A DNA stretch of 41,725 nt from Thalassotalea sp. 42_200_T64 (lineage in GTDB: Bacteria > Pseudomonadota > Gammaproteobacteria > Enterobacterales > Alteromonadaceae). Under the pieces are notes generated by a model. That model had not been told where the DNA came from. It saw nothing but the letters and a program-made list of their open reading frames with translations, and did not search any database. Position 1 is the stretch's first letter. The number at the start of each line of letters is the position of its first letter. Below are positions 36,283 to 41,725 of this stretch, one piece after another. Position numbers and translations under genes: made by a program. The stretch spans positions 1-41,725 of the forward strand of contig MABC01000088.1 in NCBI GenBank assembly GCA_002162925.1, read 5' to 3'.

Positions 36283-37314
36283 ATGATGATAAGATTTTTT
36301 TGTCTAAGCTTTTTATTTATCTTTACAAGCACAGCCTTTGCGGCTCCTTCGGTTAAGCAACTTTTTAAAACGGTTAATGATGGCGTTGTTGAACTACATG
36401 TAACGTCTATCGCCAACCCAAAACCCGGTCAGGTCAGTTATAAGTCTACCACTAGTGAATCTTTGGGTTCAGGAGCAATCATTAGTAAGGACGGACAAAT
36501 CCTTACCGCCGCTCATGTGGTTGGCAGAGCAACAAAAATAGAGGTGATTTTTGCCGATGGCAGTAAAACCAGCGGTCATGTGGTTTGGGTTGATAACCTT
36601 ATCGACCTGGCAATGATCAGAGCAAGAAAAATGCCTGATGATGTACAAGTTCTCAAACTTGCCGAAGCTGGCGATTATACCATTGGTGAGCAAGTTATCG
36701 CCATTGGTGCGCCCTATGGCGTAAGTCATAGTTTATCGGTCGGTTATCTAAGCGGAATACGTGATAGAGAAACCATTCCCGGAACGGATATTACCCCACG
36801 TTTGATACAAACCGATGCCTCAATTAACCAGGGTAATTCCGGTGGACCATTATTTAACCTTGATGGTGAGATTATAGGTATCGTTAGCCATATCTTGTCA
36901 AAATCAGGAGGCAGTAATGGTCTTGGTTTTGTTGTCTCTGTTGATACCGTTCGCGATATCATTGCCTCAGAGCCGAGCGCTTTTGTCGGCTTTATCCCTC
37001 ATCTGCTTAGTGAAACTCAGGCGAAAGCGATTAATAACCAATATGGTTATGGCATGCTAATACAACACGTTATTCCGGCGACTTTAGCCCATAAGCTAGG
37101 CTTTCAAGGCGGGTATTTAAATGTGGTGATCGGCAGAACACCGGTATTGCTGGGTGGCGACATTATTCTTGAAGTTGATAATATCAAGATCAAGGATTTA
37201 ACTTCCGCGATGAAAGTAAAGCAACGCTTTGCCGATGCGAAAAAAGGCGAAAAAATTGCCTTTGTGTATTTACGCAATGGCGTAAAGAAAGAAGTTTTTT
37301 GGGAAGTGGAATAA
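36283..37314 (+). CDS. Periplasmic HtrA/Deg-like serine protease with one PDZ domain
   Basis: Trypsin-like S1C protease, related to DegP/DegS but not clearly orthologous to either. It is 343 residues long with a cleaved signal peptide (MMIRFFCLSFLFIFTSTAFA), so it is free in the periplasm rather than anchored like DegS. The triad is complete: His78 in TAAHVV, Asp108 in LIDLAMI and Ser186 in QGNSGGPLF. The C-terminal region (about 245-340) fits a single divergent PDZ domain with LLGGDIILEVDNIKI. It is preceded by a good promoter. The start is the first of two adjacent ATGs; the second is equally possible. Its role is likely protein quality control (inference). Confidence 0.88.
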   Translation: MMIRFFCLSFLFIFTSTAFAAPSVKQLFKTVNDGVVELHVTSIANPKPGQVSYKSTTSESLGSGAIISKDGQILTAAHVVGRATKIEVIFADGSKTSGHVVWVDNLIDLAMIRARKMPDDVQVLKLAEAGDYTIGEQVIAIGAPYGVSHSLSVGYLSGIRDRETIPGTDITPRLIQTDASINQGNSGGPLFNLDGEIIGIVSHILSKSGGSNGLGFVVSVDTVRDIIASEPSAFVGFIPHLLSETQAKAINNQYGYGMLIQHVIPATLAHKLGFQGGYLNVVIGRTPVLLGGDIILEVDNIKIKDLTSAMKVKQRFADAKKGEKIAFVYLRNGVKKEVFWEVE

Positions 37315-37334
37315 TACCAAGTGCGTTGGCTGTA

Positions 37335-37380
37335 ATACCAATTTGATTAAAAATGAGCAGATATTTAATCAACTTGGTAT
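37335..37380. repeat. ATACCAATTTGATTAAA palindrome between convergent genes
   Basis: Seventeen-base arms (37335-37351 and 37364-37380) pair with one mismatch around a 12-base loop. It lies in the gap between the protease gene and the leftward Sel1 gene, where it could act as a bidirectional transcript end. Same family as 26870-26921. Confidence 0.7.
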
Positions 37381-37412
37381 AATGTATTTTAAGGTCAGAT
37401 GTTTACTTGGTC

Positions 37413-38201
37413 TTATGGTATCTCTGCACACGCAACTAATTGCTGACAAAGTCGTAAATACTCAGTGGTAGCCGCCGTTATCTGTTGCAAACTGGCTTTT
37501 TCGAACCAGAATAGCGCCAGTTTCAAATCTTTTACTACCCCCTCAAAATCTTGATACATATGGGCTAAATTCAGCTGTGAATAAGGATGACCTTTTTCCG
37601 CCGCTTGCGTAAATAAGCGAAAGGCTTCAGCCCAATCTTGTTCATAGCCCATGCTGCCCTGATAATAAGCAATGGCAATTTGATTGTCTTGGCGGCCAAG
37701 GTGGATAGTTCTTTTTTTCTTGGCCGCCTTACCAATAATAACCCCGCCATACAAATGCATGCCATCCGGTGAACGGCCAACATCATCGATGCCGTCATCA
37801 AGATACAATTGCTGCAGTTTATTGAGTGGCATCACCAAGGGTGTCGTAGAGAAGTAATTGTGAGTAAGAAATTTATCCGAACGGATACTCTGGATTGCGT
37901 CCCTGACTCGAAGAAATAAAAAATTACTCACCCTTAAGCTAATATTGCCATCATCAACCGAGCTTACCTGAGTGATCAGATACTTTTCCCGAAGTCGTGA
38001 CTGATTGTTTAACACCTCGCTATTAATGACATAAACATCATTTAGCTTCGGCGTAGAAATCCACTCATAGGCAAGGGTTTGTTGGCGGTTAACATAATTA
38101 AAAATGAGGCAACCAATGACAATTACCGTTAATAAAGCAAGGGTAAAAAACACAACGTTTTTTTGCGAGCCATCGCTATTTTTAAAATTAAATAAACTCA
38201 T
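37413..38201 (-). CDS. Membrane-anchored Sel1-repeat protein
   Basis: Not a recognised named protein. It is 262 residues long, with a short cytoplasmic N-terminus, one membrane segment (about 16-36) and a large, probably periplasmic, domain. The C-terminal part has Sel1/TPR-like repeats (about 173-240), visible as AEAFRLFTQAAEKGHPYSQLNLAHMY and DLKLALFWFEKAS. Such repeats usually mediate protein contacts. The middle region (45-165) is unfamiliar. It begins three bases after the TIGR03545-like gene, so the two are almost certainly cotranscribed, and it may be a partner of that protein (inference). Confidence 0.8.
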   Translation of the reverse strand: MSLFNFKNSDGSQKNVVFFTLALLTVIVIGCLIFNYVNRQQTLAYEWISTPKLNDVYVINSEVLNNQSRLREKYLITQVSSVDDGNISLRVSNFLFLRVRDAIQSIRSDKFLTHNYFSTTPLVMPLNKLQQLYLDDGIDDVGRSPDGMHLYGGVIIGKAAKKKRTIHLGRQDNQIAIAYYQGSMGYEQDWAEAFRLFTQAAEKGHPYSQLNLAHMYQDFEGVVKDLKLALFWFEKASLQQITAATTEYLRLCQQLVACAEIP

Positions 38202-38204
38202 CGA

Positions 38205-39992
38205 TTAGCCGAACAACTTACCAAGTTTTTTCTTCAATTTATCTTCCAGTTCTTTCTTTTTATTGTCTGCAATTTTCGACTTCATTAATTTCTTTAAGGC
38301 CTTGTCTGTGTCGTTTAACAGTGTTTCTGTGTCGGCAAATTCGGCGGCTTCAGTTTTGTCCATTTGTAATGTTTGACTAATTTTTTGATTTAAACCCGAT
38401 TGCAATTTTCGCTGAAAAGTTGCAATTTTCTGTTGCAGCTGTACCGCAATGGCTTTACTGATAACATTATCGAGATCCGATTTTACCCGGTAACTTGGCG
38501 AATTGATTTGCCCGGCTACGCCGACGCTTAACGAAAATTGCTCAACATCACCTATCGCCGCAAGCAAAGCACGCCCAATCGAAGAGGTCGATGCACCCGT
38601 ATAACTGGCGTTGCTGATGTTAAATTCATTGGCACTTTCTATCTTACTGTCAATAAACGAAAACTGACCAATGCCGGCGACATTGGCACTCGCCATAGCC
38701 AAAGATAAACTATCTGTGTCTCTAAGTTTCGCATCGGTTACCGGTACCTGCATAAACTGCCAGTCACCTTGCGCAGTAATATTTTCAATATTGTTAAACA
38801 CTCTCGCCGATAATTTTGCATCGCCACCGCTTAACAATTTAGCCGTATTTACCGTGATCAGGGTTGGTTTGTTACGATGCCAATGTTCATTAGTTAATTC
38901 ACTCAATTGAAACTCAAAACTACCTTGCGGCAATGTCAATTGAAAATAAGCCTGCTTTACTAACCATGGCGGTAGAGGATTTTCATCAATGAATTGCACG
39001 AACCGACCTGTGGCTAAACTTTGTTGGCGTTGCTCTTTTTCAGCCGTTGTTTCGCTGTTATTCGATTCAATAAAAGGTTTAATACGCAGGTAAATACTTT
39101 CCGCCTGTTGATAATATTGACGAGCATTTTCGCCAAATAATATGTGGGCAAAATCGGCGTTATCGACTTTGTCTAATTGATATTTAGATTTTAACTGTTG
39201 CCAATCCTGTTGAGGAGCAGATTTCACCGCGTTAACCGCTTTAGTAATATTTCCTTTACTTTCTTTAAGCTGCAATTTTGCACTTTTAACCAGTTTTCGA
39301 TCTCGTTTAAACTGTTTTTTTAACACTTCGAGTTCTTGCTTTAAACGGTTAAAATGGTCAACTGACTTTACTTTACTTTTGCTAAGTTGCTTTACCTGTG
39401 CTTGGTATTCTTGAAGAGCTTGCTTACTTGGCAGCTGCGATTTTAACAGGTTGAGTTTTTGCTTTTCTTGCTGATAAGTTAGCTCGAGTTGCTGACTTGC
39501 CTTTACCGTTAACAAGCTTGAGTCATTTAAAATATCTTTTATCTCTGGCAATTGGCTTTCAATAGACGGCATTTGCTGTTCAACTGAGCGAACCGTTTCA
39601 TCGGCAATTGAGGTATTGGCATCGCGATAAACGTCGCCCACATTGTCTCGTTCTTGATCGAAGCGAATACCGGTAATGGTTAATTCTTCAATCAATAGGT
39701 GGCCAAACAGGTATTGGGCAACATCAATACCTGCACTCGCCTGGTCAAAGGCGATGACATTATGACTTGGATTTTCATTGTCGGTAATTTGCAGGTGATT
39801 AATTGTTAAGGCCAAGGGCGACCAGTTGATCTCGACATCGTCAATGTTCACTTCTGCGCCAGAATACCAGGCAATACCTTTTTCAAGGCCTACTTTGGCA
39901 ATACTCGGAGCGAGAATCAACAGCAATGCCGTGATAAATGTTATGGTTGCAACAAAACCTAACAGTCCTTGCCAGCGAAAATACTTAGCCAT
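38205..39992 (-). CDS. TIGR03545 family protein, AsmA-like with coiled coil
   Basis: A 595-residue protein of the uncharacterised TIGR03545 family, which typically neighbours TIGR03546. One N-terminal membrane segment (about 9-28) is followed by a region like the start of AsmA/DUF748 proteins (EVNIDDVEINWSPLALTINHLQI...LLIEELTITGIRF, about 46-112). A long charged coiled coil (about 150-290) follows. The C-terminal beta-rich part (GVAGQINSPSYRVKSDLD) also recalls the AsmA end, with a lysine-rich tail. An AsmA-like fold would suggest an envelope lipid or outer-membrane role; this is inference. It shares one base with the end of the TIGR03546-like gene and precedes the Sel1 gene by three bases. 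Confidence 0.85.
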   Translation of the reverse strand: MAKYFRWQGLLGFVATITFITALLLILAPSIAKVGLEKGIAWYSGAEVNIDDVEINWSPLALTINHLQITDNENPSHNVIAFDQASAGIDVAQYLFGHLLIEELTITGIRFDQERDNVGDVYRDANTSIADETVRSVEQQMPSIESQLPEIKDILNDSSLLTVKASQQLELTYQQEKQKLNLLKSQLPSKQALQEYQAQVKQLSKSKVKSVDHFNRLKQELEVLKKQFKRDRKLVKSAKLQLKESKGNITKAVNAVKSAPQQDWQQLKSKYQLDKVDNADFAHILFGENARQYYQQAESIYLRIKPFIESNNSETTAEKEQRQQSLATGRFVQFIDENPLPPWLVKQAYFQLTLPQGSFEFQLSELTNEHWHRNKPTLITVNTAKLLSGGDAKLSARVFNNIENITAQGDWQFMQVPVTDAKLRDTDSLSLAMASANVAGIGQFSFIDSKIESANEFNISNASYTGASTSSIGRALLAAIGDVEQFSLSVGVAGQINSPSYRVKSDLDNVISKAIAVQLQQKIATFQRKLQSGLNQKISQTLQMDKTEAAEFADTETLLNDTDKALKKLMKSKIADNKKKELEDKLKKKLGKLFG

Positions 39993-40510
39993 TAGACCGC
40001 TCCCTTGTTAGATAGATTTAAATATAAGCGATAAAATTTAGATGCTTTTAATGCTTGTACTATTTTAAATCGTTCGGTAAACGTTTTCAGATGATGACGA
40101 TATCTAATCACCAGGTATTGACTTAAAAACAGCATTGGGATGAAGCTAATCAGCGCACAAAAGAATGCCCCCAAGGTTAAGGTATGATGAAAATGAGCCA
40201 GTTTTAATAATTCAAACTGGTATAAGCCTTGCCAAAATTCGCTTAAGTTGGCATGGGTTAACAAACTCTCACCCACACTGGCAAAAATAGCTGACAAGCC
40301 TAATCCCAATAGACTAAATGCAGCAACCGCAGCAAAGAATGCACTTAAGTTTACTCGTAGCACAAAAGCGATTAATAGCACCAATAAGTTATGTAAACTG
40401 AGCGTTGGCGTTAGCCCGATGATCATAGCCAAAGCAATCGCCAGGGCGATTTGCCGAGGCGAGCTTTCCGAATTTAATGCTTTTAATAATTTAGCCAGTA
40501 AGGTTAGCAA
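39992..40510 (-). CDS. TIGR03546 family (DUF2062-like) membrane protein
   Basis: A 172-residue inner-membrane protein of unknown function. The N-terminus (SESSPRQIALAIALAMIIGLTP) resembles DUF2062 proteins, which have the pattern PxxIAxGxAxGxFxG(L/F)xP. Three or four membrane segments are visible, about 20-50, 54-75 and 112-135. It ends in TAATG, sharing one base with the start of the TIGR03545-like gene, so translation is coupled. It is the first gene of the three-gene operon. Confidence 0.85.
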   Translation of the reverse strand: MLTLLAKLLKALNSESSPRQIALAIALAMIIGLTPTLSLHNLLVLLIAFVLRVNLSAFFAAVAAFSLLGLGLSAIFASVGESLLTHANLSEFWQGLYQFELLKLAHFHHTLTLGAFFCALISFIPMLFLSQYLVIRYRHHLKTFTERFKIVQALKASKFYRLYLNLSNKGAV

Positions 40511-40555
40511 AATAACTCCTTATATTTTCTATATACCGTATTGCCAGAGATTAGG

Positions 40556-41329
40556 TTAATTTGCTTTGCGAGTAAACACTGGCACAGTTGCAGTAGAAAA
40601 CTCGTCATTATACCCATAGCCGGAAACATCAAATTGTTTAATTTGTTCAACATCACTAAGCTGATTTTCAATGATGTATCGTGCCATTTGGCCGCGAGCT
40701 TTTTTGGCAAAAAAGCTGATCATTTTATACTGACCATTTTTCCAGTCTTTAAATGCGGGCGTGATTATAGTGGCATTTAACTCTTTCTTTTTCACCGATT
40801 TGAAATACTCCGTTGATGCTAAATTGATCAGCACCTCGTCGCCTTGCGCTTGCAGGGTTTGATTAAGTTTATCGGTGATAATATTGCCCCAAAACTGATA
40901 CAAATTCGTGCCCCGGTTATTATCAAGCTTGGTGCCCATTTCTAACCGATACGCTTGCATTAAATCTAGCGGTTTCAACAAACCATACAAGCCAGACAGT
41001 ATTCTTAAATGTTGTTGGGCAAAACTAAAGTCTTGCGCGGTAAATGTTTTTGCATCCAGACCGGTATAAACATCACCATTAAATGCCAATACCGCTTGCC
41101 GTGCATTGTTGGCAGTAAAAGGCATGCTCCAGTCAGCAAAACGGGCGGCATTTAGGCCGGCCAGCTTATCGCTAATGCCCATTAACGAGGAAAGATTTGC
41201 CGGTGTTAGTTTTAAACACCGTTCGATCAATTGTTCGCTATGTTGCAATAATTCAGGTTGGCTAAACTCATTGGTGGCGAGATCGGATTCAAAATCCAAA
41301 TTTTTAGCAGGGGATACAACTATTAGCAT
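40556..41329 (-). CDS. yaaA: Peroxide stress protein YaaA
   Basis: A DUF328/UPF0246 family protein. E. coli YaaA is induced by OxyR and lowers intracellular free iron during peroxide stress, and it binds DNA. It is 257 residues long. The signature N-terminus [14 protein letters not shown], the [14 protein letters not shown] segment and [28 protein letters not shown] are typical, in the usual order. It lies 45 bases upstream of the TIGR03546-like gene on the same strand and may be read with it. I see no clear OxyR site upstream. Confidence 0.95.
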   Translation of the reverse strand: MLIVVSPAKNLDFESDLATNEFSQPELLQHSEQLIERCLKLTPANLSSLMGISDKLAGLNAARFADWSMPFTANNARQAVLAFNGDVYTGLDAKTFTAQDFSFAQQHLRILSGLYGLLKPLDLMQAYRLEMGTKLDNNRGTNLYQFWGNIITDKLNQTLQAQGDEVLINLASTEYFKSVKKKELNATIITPAFKDWKNGQYKMISFFAKKARGQMARYIIENQLSDVEQIKQFDVSGYGYNDEFSTATVPVFTRKAN

Positions 41330-41512
41330 GATAATACGCAGAATTTATTAAAGATTAACAAAACTATATCATGTTAACAGGCAGAATTTTAATAGTGAAT
41401 TAGACAATAATTCCGATTAAAATGGATTATTTATTCTAAATAGCAATTTAGCCCTTGCGATATCTGGTTATTTTGTTACTAATAAGGGTAGAAAAACACT
41501 TACCTAAGATTA
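41330..41512. other. AT-rich intergenic DNA upstream of yaaA
   Basis: No ORF or RNA gene is visible. The yaaA promoter should lie here, but I found no convincing -35/-10 pair. Confidence 0.4.
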
Positions 41513-41725
41513 TATACCCGTTCCACTTCAAGATGCGGGATTTCAGTGGGAGTTAAAAGCAATTTAGGCAAGGCATTAAATTGAGAGAATGGTTGTTCCA
41601 TTGTTCAAGTTGATAACGCGGCATAAATTGCTTTTAAACCCATCGAAGAAGCGCTTGAGCAATCCCACTACGTCGTTGCAGCTATTTGTAAGGTTAGTAC
41701 ACGGATGTACTGTATTAGGGCAACG
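41513..41725. repeat. Dispersed palindromic repeat element, runs to the window end
   Basis: It begins ATACCCGTTCCACTTCAAGATGCGGG. Inverted arms TGGGAGTTAAAAGCAATTTA (41547-41566) and TAAATTGCTTTTAAACCCA (41624-41642) enclose a 57-base loop with GGTTGTTCCATTGTTCAA. An AGCGCTT hexamer-type palindrome and GATTGCTC-like sequence follow, then ACACGGATGTACTGT. It looks like the intergenic repeats common in marine Alteromonadales (recall, not checked). It is non-coding and may continue past the window. Confidence 0.55.

Overview
The window is a chromosomal segment of a low-GC gammaproteobacterium. Gene content, gene order and protein sequences fit the Alteromonadales, most likely Colwelliaceae (Colwellia/Thalassotalea-like). 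That placement is inferred from familiarity with these operons, since no search was run. Most genes are core housekeeping genes in arrangements well known from Escherichia, Shewanella and Colwellia. I see no rRNA, tRNA, CRISPR array, prophage or transposase gene.

Layout. 1-369 holds the first codons of a leftward gene, a cluster of small hairpins and the pyrG terminator. 370-9521 is the leftward rlmD-relA-mazG...pyrG region. In enterobacteria mazG is followed closely by pyrG. Here a secreted protein of unknown function, an orphan protein with an internally duplicated domain and an inverted yjbQ lie between them, together with two direct copies of a GC-rich intergenic repeat. barA (9624-12437) is divergent from rlmD. 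12473-21838 is one long leftward cluster, rpoE-rseA-rseB-rseC-lepA-lepB-rnc-era-recO-pdxJ-acpS, which links envelope stress, protein export, ribosome/RNA maturation and cofactor synthesis. A good sigma-E type promoter stands upstream of rpoE, with nadB divergent from it.

23842-28475 holds a 194-bp inverted-repeat element, the sdhE-ygfX pair (leftward), a second palindromic element, then ygfZ, a SlyD-like prolyl isomerase and a secreted S10 serine peptidase (all rightward). 28549-33932 is the leftward dsbC-recJ-prfB-lysS cluster. Its prfB carries the classic +1 programmed frameshift, so the true gene starts at 31233. fldB is divergent from dsbC, and the xerD gene that sits between them in E. 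coli is absent. srmB and an HtrA-like protease follow on the plus strand. 37413-40510 is a compact three-gene leftward operon (TIGR03546-like, TIGR03545-like and a Sel1-repeat membrane protein) whose role is unknown. yaaA and a dispersed repeat close the window.

The most notable features are non-coding. At least five families of short palindromic or dispersed repeats occupy nearly every intergenic gap, several touching stop codons, which suggests roles as terminators, mRNA 3'-end stabilisers or MITE-like elements. The best candidates for undescribed biology are the TIGR03546/TIGR03545/Sel1 operon, possibly an AsmA-like envelope bridge, and the orphan duplicated-domain protein bracketed by direct repeats.
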